In this document: positions 45,018-53,879 of the stretch, piece after piece
How the letters are laid out: every line of letters starts with the position of its first letter
Numbering within the stretch: the stretch's first letter is position 1
Source: Allobosea sp039673065
Lineage (GTDB): Bacteria; Pseudomonadota; Alphaproteobacteria; Rhizobiales; Beijerinckiaceae
Assembly: GCF_039673065.1 (NCBI RefSeq)
Contig: NZ_JBDJKW010000002.1
Span: 310,001 to 374,000 of the forward strand
Direction of reading: 5' to 3'
DNA length: 64,000 bases
Made by a program: the position numbers and the translations under genes
The notes under the pieces: generated by a model
What the model saw: only the letters and a program-made list of their open reading frames with translations
Database searches by the model: none
What the model was told of the DNA's origin: nothing

Positions 45018-46493
45018 GTGACTGCCGCTTCGCTGTTCTGGTTTCGTGACGACCTTCGTCTTGCCGACAATCCGGGCCTGCGCGCCGCCTGCGCCAGGGG
45101 CGAGGCGCTCCTGGTCTACATCCTCGACGAGGGCGGCGACCGGCGCGCGCTCGGCGGGGCGGCGCGCTGGTGGCTGTCGCGCTCGCTGGCGGCGCTGGCG
45201 GAGCAGATCGCCCGGCGCGGCGGCGAGCTGCTGATCCTGCGCGGCGACCCGGCCACGCTGCTGCCCGACCTCGTGGCCAAGGCCGGCGTCGACTACGTCG
45301 CCTGGAACCGCCGCTACGAGGATGGCGCGCTCAGGCTCGACAAGGCGCTGAAGACGCAGCTGCGCGAGGCCGGGGTGACGGTCGAGAGCTTCAACGCGGC
45401 GCTGCTCAACGAGCCCTGGGAGGTCACCACCATGACCGGCCAGCCGATGAAGGTGTTTACGCCCTACTGGAAGGCCGCCCGTGCGCGCGGCGAGCCGGCG
45501 ACGCCCCTGCCCGCCCCCGCCAAGATCCGGCCGGCCGGGATCCCGGCCAGGCTCGCCGGCCGGGTTCGCGACGTCGCCGCGCTCGGCCTCGAACCGACCG
45601 GCCCCGACTGGGCTGGCGGCCTGCGCGAGGCCTGGTCGCCCGGCGAGGCCTCGGCACGTAAGCGTCTCTCCGATTTCCTCGATAGCGGGCTTGCCGGCTA
45701 TCGTGACGGGCGCGACAGCCCGGCGCGCGCCGCCACCTCGCGCCTCTCCCCGCATCTGCGCTTCGGCGAAATCGGCCCGCGACAGATCTGGCATGCGCTC
45801 GCCGCCGCGCGCGAGGCGGGCGAAGCGGCGGGCAGCGCGGCCGATGCCGAGAAGTTCCTGAGCGAGCTGGGCTGGCGCGAATTCAGCTACCACCTCCTCT
45901 TCCACAATCCGGGGCTGGAGACCCGCAGCTACAATCCGCGCTTCGCCGCGTTTCCGTGGGAGACGGACGCGGCCGCGCTGCGCGCCTGGCAGCGCGGGCT
46001 CACTGGTTATCCGATCGTCGATGCCGGGATGCGCGAACTCTGGCAGACCGGCTGGATGCACAACCGCGTGCGCATGGTCGTGGCCTCCTTCCTGATCAAG
46101 CACCTGCTCACCGACTGGCGCGAGGGCGAGGCTTGGTTCTGGGACACGCTGGTCGACGCCGACCCGGCGAACAATGCCGCGAGCTGGCAATGGGTCGCCG
46201 GGTCCGGAGCCGATGCGGCGCCCTATTTCCGGATCTTCAACCCAGTGACGCAGGGCGAGACGCACGACCCGGACGGCAGCTATGTCCGCCGCTTCCTGCC
46301 GGAGATCGCCGGGCTCCCCGACAGCCGCATCCACGCGCCCTGGACCGCCAGCGCCAAGGAGCTGAAAGCGGCTGGGATCACGCTCGGCGAAACCTATCCG
46401 CGACCGGTGATCGATCTCGCCTTCGGCCGCCGGCGCGCGCTCGAGGCGCTCGCCAGCCTGCCCGATACGCGCGGGGACGCCGCCGGGAACTGA
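45018..46493 (+). CDS. phrB: Deoxyribodipyrimidine photolyase
   Basis: 491 aa, class I CPD photolyase. N-terminal antenna domain SLFWFRDDLRLADNPGL; C-terminal FAD domain with LSPHLRFGEIGPRQIW, ELGWREFSYHLLFHNPGLET, GYPIVDAGMRELWQTGWMHN, RVRMVVASFLIKHLLTDWR and DPANNAASWQWVAGSGADAA. Light-driven repair of cyclobutane dimers. The GTG start at 45018 follows AAGGA. Its stop codon TGA directly abuts the stop of the convergent SDR gene. Confidence 0.95.
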   Translation: MTAASLFWFRDDLRLADNPGLRAACARGEALLVYILDEGGDRRALGGAARWWLSRSLAALAEQIARRGGELLILRGDPATLLPDLVAKAGVDYVAWNRRYEDGALRLDKALKTQLREAGVTVESFNAALLNEPWEVTTMTGQPMKVFTPYWKAARARGEPATPLPAPAKIRPAGIPARLAGRVRDVAALGLEPTGPDWAGGLREAWSPGEASARKRLSDFLDSGLAGYRDGRDSPARAATSRLSPHLRFGEIGPRQIWHALAAAREAGEAAGSAADAEKFLSELGWREFSYHLLFHNPGLETRSYNPRFAAFPWETDAAALRAWQRGLTGYPIVDAGMRELWQTGWMHNRVRMVVASFLIKHLLTDWREGEAWFWDTLVDADPANNAASWQWVAGSGADAAPYFRIFNPVTQGETHDPDGSYVRRFLPEIAGLPDSRIHAPWTASAKELKAAGITLGETYPRPVIDLAFGRRRALEALASLPDTRGDAAGN

Positions 46494-47318
46494 TCAGCCT
46501 GGGCCACGGTTGCGGCCCTTGCCCAGCCGGCGGTCGAGCCGCGCGACCAGCCAAGCATAGGCGGGATAGGGCAGGACGCGCAGCAGCTTGACCAGCCAGG
46601 CCATGCGGCGCGGAAAGGCGATCTCGAAGCCCGGCCGGCCGAGCCCGTCGACGATGCGGCGCGCCGCGTCCTCGACGGCGATCATCATCGGCTTGGCGAA
46701 GGACTGGCCCGCGACCATCGGCGTATCGACGAAGCCCGGCGCGACCAGCTTCAGCGCGATGCCGTGGCGCGCGCAATCGAAGGCCAGGCTCTCGCAGAGG
46801 TGGATCGCGGCCGCCTTCGACGCGCCATAGGCGGCGGCCCCAGGCAGGCCCCGATAGCCGACCAGCGAGGCGTTGACCGCGATGGTGCCCTGCCCGCGCG
46901 CCGCCATCCTGTCCATCAGCAGCGACAGCGGCCGGGCCACGCCCATCAGGTTGACGGCGAGCGCCTGCTCCAGCGCCGCGAGGTCGAGCCCGCCGGCATC
47001 GGAGCCGGGCGCGACACCGGCATTGAGGAAGGCGAGCGTGATCGGCCCGTGCACGCGCTCGATCGCGTTGACGGTCGCGGCGAGCCCGTCGGCATCGGTG
47101 ACGTCGACGGGATGGGCGACGATCCGGCCTGACGCCTCTCCCGGCAGCGATTGCGCCAGGGCCTCCAGGCGCTCCGTCCGCCGGGCGGAGGCCGCGACCG
47201 TCCAGCCGCGGCGGGCGAGCTCGACCGCGACGGCCGCTCCGATCCCGGAGCTTGCGCCCGTGACCCAGGCGACGCGCGGGGCCGTGCCGGCGAGGCGATC
47301 GATTTCGAGACTCGTCAC
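46494..47318 (-). CDS. Short-chain dehydrogenase/reductase
   Basis: 274 aa classical SDR. Cofactor motif TGASSGIG at about 18-25, the FLNAGV (NAG) element, active-site Ser in VNASLVGYRG and YGASKAA (YxxxK). The C-terminal 35 residues form a basic hydrophobic tail (RRMAWLVKLLRVLPYPAYAW) that may touch the membrane. NADPH preference is suggested by SARRTERLE after beta 2. GTG start at 47318 with GGAACGGA upstream; the frame extends further but without family similarity. Substrate unknown. Confidence 0.88.
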   Translation of the reverse strand: MTSLEIDRLAGTAPRVAWVTGASSGIGAAVAVELARRGWTVAASARRTERLEALAQSLPGEASGRIVAHPVDVTDADGLAATVNAIERVHGPITLAFLNAGVAPGSDAGGLDLAALEQALAVNLMGVARPLSLLMDRMAARGQGTIAVNASLVGYRGLPGAAAYGASKAAAIHLCESLAFDCARHGIALKLVAPGFVDTPMVAGQSFAKPMMIAVEDAARRIVDGLGRPGFEIAFPRRMAWLVKLLRVLPYPAYAWLVARLDRRLGKGRNRGPG

Positions 47319-47403
47319 AATCGTCCGTTCCAGTTTACCTAAAGTCAGTCCGCGCCGTGCCTGCCTCGCGCCCGGCATCATCGCAGGGCCAGGGAGAACT
47401 TGC

Positions 47404-48948
47404 ATGACAAAAACCATCACCGCGGCGCTCCTGGGCGGGTTGGCTGGCGCCGCGATGGCGATATCGGCCGCCGGGGCTGCCGAGCCGACACGCGCGCGCA
47501 TCGACGCGCTGCTGCCGGAATTCGAGCAGCAGGTCGCCGCCGCGATGAAGGCCTTTTCCGTGCCTGGGGTCGCGATCGGCATCGTCCATGACGACGCGCT
47601 GATCTACGCCAAGGGCTTCGGCCTGCGTGCGCAGGGCAAGCCGGACAGGGTGACGGCCGATACGGTCTTCCAGGTAGGCTCGACTACCAAGGCGTTTCTC
47701 GGCGTCACCTTCGCGCAGGCTGTCGATGCCGGGCGGCTCGCCTGGGCGGACCGCGTCGTCGACCGTCATCCAGCCTTCCAGCTCGCCGATCCCTGGGTGG
47801 CGCGCGACTTCCGCATCCTCGACATCGCAGCCCAGCGCTCGGGGCTGACGCCCTATGTCAATGACGGGCTGGCCATGCTCGGCTTCGACGCCGCCACCAT
47901 GATCCGGGCGATGCGTGCGGCCCCCCAACTGGGGCTGTTCCGCTCCGACTTCCGCTATCTCAACGTGCCGCACCTGGTCGGCGGCGAGATCGTCGCCACG
48001 GTCAACGGCAGCGCGAACTGGTTTGAGTCGCTCAAGGCGAGCGTGCTCGATCCGCTCGGCATGACGGCCACCAGCGCGAGCCCGGACGCGATCATGGCCG
48101 CCGCCGACCATGCGATCGGCCATCGGCTGGCCGAGCAGCCGGTCGCGGTGCCGTTCCACCAGGCCTTCCCCTATGCGCTCGGCCCGGCCGGGGCGCTGAA
48201 CTCGACCGTGCCGGACATGGCGAAATGGCTCAGGCTCCAGCTCGGACGCGGTCATTTCGGCGACAAGGTCGTTGTCTCGGAGGATAATCTCGACGTGACC
48301 TGGACGCCGCGCGTCGCCATCAACGAGCGCAGCGCCTATGGCGTCGGCTGGGTGATCTCGACGACGCCGCGCGGGCGCATCATCTGGCACAATGGCGGCA
48401 CGATCGGCTTCGGCGCCCATGCCGGCTTCCTGCCCGACGCCCGCACCGGAATCGTCGTCCTGACCAATCTCGAGAATGGCGGCATGCCGGACGCGCTGGC
48501 GCAATGGTTCTACGACCGGGTGCTCGGCAATCCGACGGTGGACAATATCGCGCTCGGCGCCGAAGCGGCACGGGAGCGCTACGCCGCGGCGAAGGCGGAG
48601 ATCGAGAGCTTCGTCACCGGGCCGCTGCCGGCCAAGGCGGCCGATCTCGCCGGCACCTACACCTCGCCGATTCTCGGCAGCGCCACCGTCACGCGCGCCG
48701 AGGGCGGCCTGCGCCTCGTGCTGGAGAAGACGGATGCGGTGATCGCGCTCGCGCCGAACCGGGACGATCCCTTCCTGTTCCAGGCGACGCTGACGCCGGA
48801 GGGCGACTATGCCGGGCCCGCCGCCCTGTCGGGCGGGATGCCGTTCACGCGCGTGCGCTTCGAGACCGACAATGCCGGGCGCGTCGCCACGATGCGCTGG
48901 CTCTCGCCGGAGCTGCCGCACAGCTTCGACCGCAGCGCGGCGCCTTGA
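47404..48948 (+). CDS. Secreted serine hydrolase of the beta-lactamase/PBP4* family
   Basis: 514 aa. Signal peptide 1-25 (ITAALLGGLAGAAMAISAAG). Class C beta-lactamase-like active site: S-x-x-K in QVGSTTKAFLG, Y-x-N in FRYLNVPH, and H-x-G in IIWHNGGTIGFGAH. A C-terminal lipocalin-like extension from about residue 410 (GTYTSPILGSATVTRAEGGL) matches PBP4*-type esterases/peptidases. Likely periplasmic; substrate (ester, D-amino-acid peptide) unknown. ATG at 47404. Confidence 0.9.
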   Translation: MTKTITAALLGGLAGAAMAISAAGAAEPTRARIDALLPEFEQQVAAAMKAFSVPGVAIGIVHDDALIYAKGFGLRAQGKPDRVTADTVFQVGSTTKAFLGVTFAQAVDAGRLAWADRVVDRHPAFQLADPWVARDFRILDIAAQRSGLTPYVNDGLAMLGFDAATMIRAMRAAPQLGLFRSDFRYLNVPHLVGGEIVATVNGSANWFESLKASVLDPLGMTATSASPDAIMAAADHAIGHRLAEQPVAVPFHQAFPYALGPAGALNSTVPDMAKWLRLQLGRGHFGDKVVVSEDNLDVTWTPRVAINERSAYGVGWVISTTPRGRIIWHNGGTIGFGAHAGFLPDARTGIVVLTNLENGGMPDALAQWFYDRVLGNPTVDNIALGAEAARERYAAAKAEIESFVTGPLPAKAADLAGTYTSPILGSATVTRAEGGLRLVLEKTDAVIALAPNRDDPFLFQATLTPEGDYAGPAALSGGMPFTRVRFETDNAGRVATMRWLSPELPHSFDRSAAP

Positions 48949-48961
48949 GGAGGTTGCAGCC

Positions 48962-49333
48962 ATGACGTGTCCGTTCCCCACCCGTCGCTTCGGCGTCCGC
49001 CCTCTACCCGTCATCGCTCTCGGCGCCATGTTCCTTGCGCCCTTCGCCGTGAGCGCACCGGTTCTCGCCGCCCCGTTCCCGGTGGCGCTGCCGGCGGCCG
49101 TTCTCGCCTCGCCGGCCGAGCCCGCCCGCTCGGCGCTGCGCAACTTTCTCGATGCGCTGGCCGAGGACGACGTGCACGACGACCATTACGACGGCTACGG
49201 CTATCGTGAGCCGATGTCGCGCAAGGAGCGCATGCGCGACTATTTCGAAGCGCAGCGCGAGATGCAGAAGGACTACTGGAAAGGCCAGAAGGAGATGCAG
49301 AAGCGCGCGATCAAGGCGCAGCGCGGCTGGTAG
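48962..49333 (+). CDS. Small exported protein with charged C-terminal helix
   Basis: 123 aa with GAGGAGG nine bases before the ATG. Signal peptide or anchor about 1-36 (PLPVIALGAMFLAPFAVSAP). The mature part has an acidic/His patch (AEDDVHDDHYDGYG, about 67-80), then a highly charged helix with Met/Gln/Lys repeats (RKERMRDYFEAQREMQKDYW, 88-107; KGQKEMQKRAIKAQRGW to the end). No family recognised. It follows the serine hydrolase by 13 bp and is probably cotranscribed. The Asp/His patch could bind metal (inference). Confidence 0.7.
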   Translation: MTCPFPTRRFGVRPLPVIALGAMFLAPFAVSAPVLAAPFPVALPAAVLASPAEPARSALRNFLDALAEDDVHDDHYDGYGYREPMSRKERMRDYFEAQREMQKDYWKGQKEMQKRAIKAQRGW

Positions 49334-49351
49334 CCGCCCACACCCGACACG

Positions 49352-49834
49352 TCAGACGCGCGCCAGCTCGACCGGCACGGAATGCGAGTGCTTCACCTTG
49401 CCGAGCGCGAAGCTCGATTCGATCGAGGCGACGTTGTCGAGCCGGGTGAGCTTGTCCTTCAGGAAGCGCTCATAGGCCGAGAGGTCGCTGACGATGATGC
49501 GCAGCAGGTAGTCGCGCTGGCCGGTCATCAGGTAGCAGTCCGCCACTTCCGGCCAGCGCGAGACCGCTGCAGCGAAGCGGTCCAACTCCTCCTCGCGCTG
49601 CCGTTCCAGCTTGATCGAGGCGAAGACGGAGACCGGCAGGCCGAGCTTCTCCTGGTTGACGATGGCGACATAGCCCTCGATCACCCCGGCATCCTCGAGC
49701 AGCCTGACGCGGCGCGCGCAGGGTGAGGGCGAGAGCCCGACGCGGCTCGCCAGATCCTGCACGCTCATGCGCCCGTCCGCCTGGAGCGTCTGGATGATGC
49801 GGCGGTCGATCTCGTCCAGCCGGTGCTCTGCCAT
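49352..49834 (-). CDS. Lrp/AsnC family transcriptional regulator
   Basis: 160 aa. N-terminal HTH (LDEIDRRIIQTLQADGRMSV, LASRVGLSPSPCARRVRLLE) and a C-terminal RAM ligand domain (EVADCYLMTGQRDYLLRIIV). Divergent from the E1 dehydrogenase gene, with a perfect palindrome between them; in Pseudomonas putida the Lrp-type MdeR lies beside the alpha-keto acid dehydrogenase gene mdeB, a similar layout. It may sense an amino acid and control the neighbouring gene (inference). Confidence 0.92.
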   Translation of the reverse strand: MAEHRLDEIDRRIIQTLQADGRMSVQDLASRVGLSPSPCARRVRLLEDAGVIEGYVAIVNQEKLGLPVSVFASIKLERQREEELDRFAAAVSRWPEVADCYLMTGQRDYLLRIIVSDLSAYERFLKDKLTRLDNVASIESSFALGKVKHSHSVPVELARV

Positions 49835-49854
49835 ATTCCGTCATCCCTGCCGCC

Positions 49855-49881
49855 CGTCCTTGGCGGAATCCGCCAAGGACG
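49855..49881. promoter_or_regulatory. Perfect 27-bp palindrome, putative Lrp-type operator
   Basis: CGTCCTTGGCGGA-A-TCCGCCAAGGACG: two perfect 13-bp arms about a single central base, between the divergent regulator and dehydrogenase genes, 21 bp from the regulator start. A second smaller palindrome, ACTT-TGGC-AAGT (49899-49910), contains the same TTGGC/GGCAAG words and may be a second site. Lrp proteins bind as dimers of dimers to repeated sites. Confidence 0.65.
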
Positions 49882-49953
49882 AAAGCGCGGGCCGACAACT
49901 TTGGCAAGTATCGCCACACGCAGCGGTGCATGATGTCAGGGTTGGAGGAAACG

Positions 49954-52347
49954 ATGACCGATACCCGCCTGCCCGCGCTCGCCGAGCTGGAAAAGAAGAT
50001 CCTGTGGCTCGCCGCCTGGACGATCCACAACGCCAACCATCTTCGTCCCAGCGAGGACGGCATGAAGGTCGGCGGCCACCAGGCCTCCTCGGCCTCGCTG
50101 GCGACGATCATGACGGCGCTCTACATGGCGGCGCTGCGTCCGCAGGACCGGGTCGCGGTAAAGCCGCACGCCTCGCCGATCTTCCACGCCATCAACTACC
50201 TGATGGGATTGCAGACGTGCGAGAAGCTGGAGAATTTCCGCGGCTACAAGGGCGCGCAGAGCTATCCCTCGCGCACCAAGGACATCGACGACGTCGACTT
50301 CTCGACCGGCTCGGTCGGTCTCGGCGTGGCCCAGACGCTCTTCTCCTCGCTGGTGCAGGACTATGTGAAGGCGCATGGCTGGGCGAAGGAGCACCCGGAA
50401 GGCCGCATGGTCGCGCTGATCGGCGACGCCGAGCTCGACGAGGGCAACATCTTCGAGGCCCTGATGGAGGGCTGGAAGCACGGGCTGCGCAACACCTGGT
50501 GGATCATCGACTACAACCGCCAGTCGCTCGACGGCGTGGTCCGCGAAGGGCTCTACGACCGCTTCGAGACCATGTTCCGCAATTTCGGCTGGGACGTCGT
50601 CACGCTGAAATACGGTTCGCTGCAGCAGGCCGCCTTCAAGGAGAAGGGCGGCGACCGGCTGAAGGCGTGGATCGATTCCTGCCCGAACCAGCTCTATTCG
50701 GCCCTGACCTTCCAGGGCGGCGCCGCCTGGCGCAAGCGGCTGATGGACGATCTCGGCGACCAGGGCCCCGTCACCAAGCTGATCGAGAAGCGCAGCGACG
50801 CCGAGCTCTCGGCGCTGATGTGCAATCTCGGCGGCCACGACATGCCCTCGATCCTCGAAGCCTTCGAGAAGATCGACCATGACCGGCCGGTCTGCTTCCT
50901 GGCCTACACCGTCAAGGGCTTCGGCCTGCCGCTGGCGGGCCACAAGGACAATCATGCCGGGCTGATGACCAAGGAGCAGCTCGACGGCTTCCGCAAGGCC
51001 AACGGCATCCGCCCCGGCCATGAATGGGACCTGTTCGAGGGGCTGGACCTGCCCGAGCCGGAGCTGCGCGACTTCCTGGCCTCTGTGCCGTTCTTCGCGG
51101 AAGGCCGGCGGCGGCTCTCGGCGCCGGCCCTGCCCGTCCCGGCGCGGCTCGAGGCCGGCATCCAGCCGGTGATGTCGACGCAGATGGGCTTCGGCAAGGT
51201 GCTCGACGAGATCGCCAAGGCCGGCGGGCCGCTGGCCGAGCGCATCGTCACCACCTCGCCGGACGTGACCGTCTCGACCAATCTCGGCCCTTGGGTGAAC
51301 CGCCGCGGCCTGTTCGCGCGCGCCTCCATGGCCGACACCTTCCGCGACGAGCGCATTCCCTCGATGCAGAAATGGGAGTTCTCGCCGACCGGCCAGCATA
51401 TCGAGCTGGGCATCGCCGAGATGAACCTGTTCATCAACCTCTCGGCGCTGGGCCTCTCGCATTCGATCTTCGGCGAGCGCCTGATCCCGATCGGCACGCT
51501 CTACGATCCCTTCATCTCGCGCGGCCTCGATGCGCTGAACTATGCCTGCTACCAGGACGCCCGCTTCATGCTGGTCGCCACGCCCTCGGGCGTGACGCTG
51601 GCGCCGGAGGGCGGCGCGCACCAGTCGATCGCCACCCCCCTGATCGGCATGAGCCAGGACGGGCTCTGCGCCTTCGAGCCGGCCTTCGTCGACGAGCTTG
51701 CGGTGATGATGCGCTGGTCGTTCGAGTACCTGCAGAAGGATGGCGAGGGCGACCCCGACGAGCGCACCTGGCTGCGCGACGAGACCGGCGGCTCGGTCTA
51801 TCTGCGCCTGTCGACCCGCCAGCTCGAGCAGCCCTCGCGCGCAATGACGCCGGAGCTGGAGCGCGACATCATCGACGGCGCCTACTGGCTGCGCAAGCCC
51901 GGCCCCAACGCCTCGGTGGTCGTCGCCTATACCGGTGCTGTCGCGCCGGAGGCGATCAAGGCGGTCGGCCTGCTGGCCGAGGACCGGCGCGATGTCGGCC
52001 TGCTCGCCATCACCTCCGCCGACCGGCTCAACGCCGGCTGGCAGGCGGCCGAACGCGCCCGCCAGCGCGGCAACCACGCCGCGACCAGCCATATCGAGCG
52101 GCTGCTCGGCGAACTCTCGCGCGATTGCGGCATCGTCTCGGTGCTGGACGGGCACCCTGCGACCTTGGCCTGGCTCGGCAGCGTGCACGGCCACCGCCAG
52201 AAGGCGCTTGGCGTCGAGCATTTCGGCCAGACCGGCACGGTCGCCGACCTCTACCGGCATTTCGGCATCGACGCGAACGCCATCGTCCACGCGGCGCAGT
52301 CGGCGGCGCCGGGCCGCCCGGTGCGGTATCTGAAGGCGCTGCCCTGA
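49954..52347 (+). CDS. Thiamine-diphosphate E1 dehydrogenase, AceE/MdeB-like
   Basis: 797 aa, homologous to the homodimeric pyruvate dehydrogenase E1 (AceE, about 887 aa) but shorter. Thiamine diphosphate motif ALIGDAELDEGNIFEALMEG ... WWIIDYNRQ; the first half has GHQASSASLATIMTALYMAA and the second half GVTLAPEGGAHQSIATPLIG. No E2 or E3 genes adjoin. The shorter form with a divergent Lrp regulator resembles mdeB, an alpha-ketobutyrate dehydrogenase E1 of methionine breakdown, but no methionine gamma-lyase gene is here. Substrate (pyruvate or 2-oxobutyrate) is undecided. ATG at 49954 has GGAGGAAAC directly upstream. Confidence 0.88.
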   Translation: MTDTRLPALAELEKKILWLAAWTIHNANHLRPSEDGMKVGGHQASSASLATIMTALYMAALRPQDRVAVKPHASPIFHAINYLMGLQTCEKLENFRGYKGAQSYPSRTKDIDDVDFSTGSVGLGVAQTLFSSLVQDYVKAHGWAKEHPEGRMVALIGDAELDEGNIFEALMEGWKHGLRNTWWIIDYNRQSLDGVVREGLYDRFETMFRNFGWDVVTLKYGSLQQAAFKEKGGDRLKAWIDSCPNQLYSALTFQGGAAWRKRLMDDLGDQGPVTKLIEKRSDAELSALMCNLGGHDMPSILEAFEKIDHDRPVCFLAYTVKGFGLPLAGHKDNHAGLMTKEQLDGFRKANGIRPGHEWDLFEGLDLPEPELRDFLASVPFFAEGRRRLSAPALPVPARLEAGIQPVMSTQMGFGKVLDEIAKAGGPLAERIVTTSPDVTVSTNLGPWVNRRGLFARASMADTFRDERIPSMQKWEFSPTGQHIELGIAEMNLFINLSALGLSHSIFGERLIPIGTLYDPFISRGLDALNYACYQDARFMLVATPSGVTLAPEGGAHQSIATPLIGMSQDGLCAFEPAFVDELAVMMRWSFEYLQKDGEGDPDERTWLRDETGGSVYLRLSTRQLEQPSRAMTPELERDIIDGAYWLRKPGPNASVVVAYTGAVAPEAIKAVGLLAEDRRDVGLLAITSADRLNAGWQAAERARQRGNHAATSHIERLLGELSRDCGIVSVLDGHPATLAWLGSVHGHRQKALGVEHFGQTGTVADLYRHFGIDANAIVHAAQSAAPGRPVRYLKALP

Positions 52348-52356
52348 CGCACGCCG

Positions 52357-52384
52357 CCATGCCCGGGCCTTGGCCGGGGCATGG
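52357..52384. terminator. Hairpin between convergent E1 and MFS genes
   Basis: CCATGCCCGGGCC-TT-GGCCGGGGCATGG, a 13-bp stem with one mismatch, lies in the 41-bp gap between two convergent genes. No T-tract follows, so its terminator function is uncertain. Confidence 0.5.
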
Positions 52385-52388
52385 TCGT

Positions 52389-53786
52389 CTAGCGCTCGCG
52401 CCGGACGCTGACGCCGGCAATCAGCCAGGCGCCGAGCAGGAAGAAGCCGATCAGCACGGCCAGCCCTGCGCGCTGGCTGGCGAAGATCGTCGTCATCAGC
52501 GCGACCAGCGTCGGGCCGAGGAAGGACGTCACCTTGCCGGCGAGCGCGAACAGGCCGAAGAACTCGCCGATCCGCGCCGGCGGCGCCAGCCTGGCGAGCA
52601 GGCTGCGCGACGAGGCCTGCAGCGGGCCCGCCACCAGTCCGATCAGCAGGCCTAGCCCGAGATAGGCCTTCTCGGCCGCCGCCGCGAAGAGCCCGTCGCC
52701 GGGCACCGGCGGCGCCACCTCCACGACGAAGGCGAGATGGCCCGGCCCGAGCGAGAGGATGCCGAGGCAGGCGATCAGCAGGCAGGCGAGCGCACCGAGG
52801 ATCACTGGTTTGCCGCCGATCAGATCGTCGAGCTTGCCGCCGAGAAAGGCGCCCAGCGTGCCGGTGATCGTCAGCAGGATGCCGAAGACGCCGAGCTCGA
52901 TCGTACCCCAGCCGAACACGCCGGCGCCGTAGATGCCGCCGAAGGCGAAGAGCGCCACCAGCCCGTCCTGGTAGACCATGTTGGCGAGCAGGAAGCGGCC
53001 GAGGCCCGGCAGGCGCGGCAGCTCGGCCAGCGTATCGCGCACTCGGCGCACCCCGCCCTTGGCTGCGACCTTGAGCGAGACGCCGCTGCGCGGGCTGTCC
53101 GGCGTCAGCAGGAACATCGGCAGCACGAAGACCATGAACCAGAGCGCGGTCAGCGGCCCGGAGAAGCGATCGCCCTCGCGCGCGGCCGCGTCCAGCCCGA
53201 AGAGCGGCGTGAAGCCGGCCAGCGTCCGCCCGGTCAGCGGATCGGCGGCGAGGAAGCCCAGCGTCAGGGCGAGCGAGATCAGCCCGCCGAGATAACCGAC
53301 CGCCCAGCCTGTGCCCGACAGCCGCCCGAGCCGCTCGGGCGGGACGAGGCGGGTCATCATCGCGTTGTTGAAGATCGTCGCGAATTCCGCGCCGATCGTC
53401 GCCAGCACGAAGCCTGCGAGCGCGATCGGCACCGCGATCGGCGAACCCGGCCGCGCATACCAGAGCATCGCCGAGCCGACGACCAGCATCGCGCCGAACA
53501 CCGCGATCCACGGCTTGCGCGGGCCGGTCGCATCGGCGATGCCGCCGAGCAGCGGCGACATCAATGCGATGGCGAGGCCGGCGAAGCCGGTGGCATAGCC
53601 CCAGAGCGCCTGCCCTTGAGCCGCGTCGGCGGCCAGCGCGGACGCGAAGAACGGCGCGAAGACGAAGGTCGTGACCAGGGTGAAGAAGGGCTGCGCCGCC
53701 CAGTCGAAGAAGATCCAGGCGACGACGGAGCGCCGTGGCGGATAGGTGACGGGCGGGGTCCCGGCCGCGCTGCTTGCCTGCGTCAT
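52389..53786 (-). CDS. MFS transporter, Atg22/UMF1-like
   Basis: 465 aa with about 12 hydrophobic segments. Opening VAWIFFDWAAQPFFTLVTTF is the signature of the Atg22-like (UMF1) branch of the major facilitator superfamily, whose yeast prototype exports amino acids from the vacuole. Later motifs include SPLLGGIADATGPRKPW (the MFS loop 2-3 equivalent) and GLVAGPLQASSRSLLARLAP. Substrate unknown. Ends convergent with the E1 gene. Confidence 0.9.
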   Translation of the reverse strand: MTQASSAAGTPPVTYPPRRSVVAWIFFDWAAQPFFTLVTTFVFAPFFASALAADAAQGQALWGYATGFAGLAIALMSPLLGGIADATGPRKPWIAVFGAMLVVGSAMLWYARPGSPIAVPIALAGFVLATIGAEFATIFNNAMMTRLVPPERLGRLSGTGWAVGYLGGLISLALTLGFLAADPLTGRTLAGFTPLFGLDAAAREGDRFSGPLTALWFMVFVLPMFLLTPDSPRSGVSLKVAAKGGVRRVRDTLAELPRLPGLGRFLLANMVYQDGLVALFAFGGIYGAGVFGWGTIELGVFGILLTITGTLGAFLGGKLDDLIGGKPVILGALACLLIACLGILSLGPGHLAFVVEVAPPVPGDGLFAAAAEKAYLGLGLLIGLVAGPLQASSRSLLARLAPPARIGEFFGLFALAGKVTSFLGPTLVALMTTIFASQRAGLAVLIGFFLLGAWLIAGVSVRRER

Positions 53787-53879
53787 CGTCCACCCGATCC
53801 GGCGTCATGGTGCGGGTGGGCGACGCTGGAGGCGCGCCTCGTCCCGGGCTGGGCCGCCGCCCTTACGGCGGCGCGCCCG

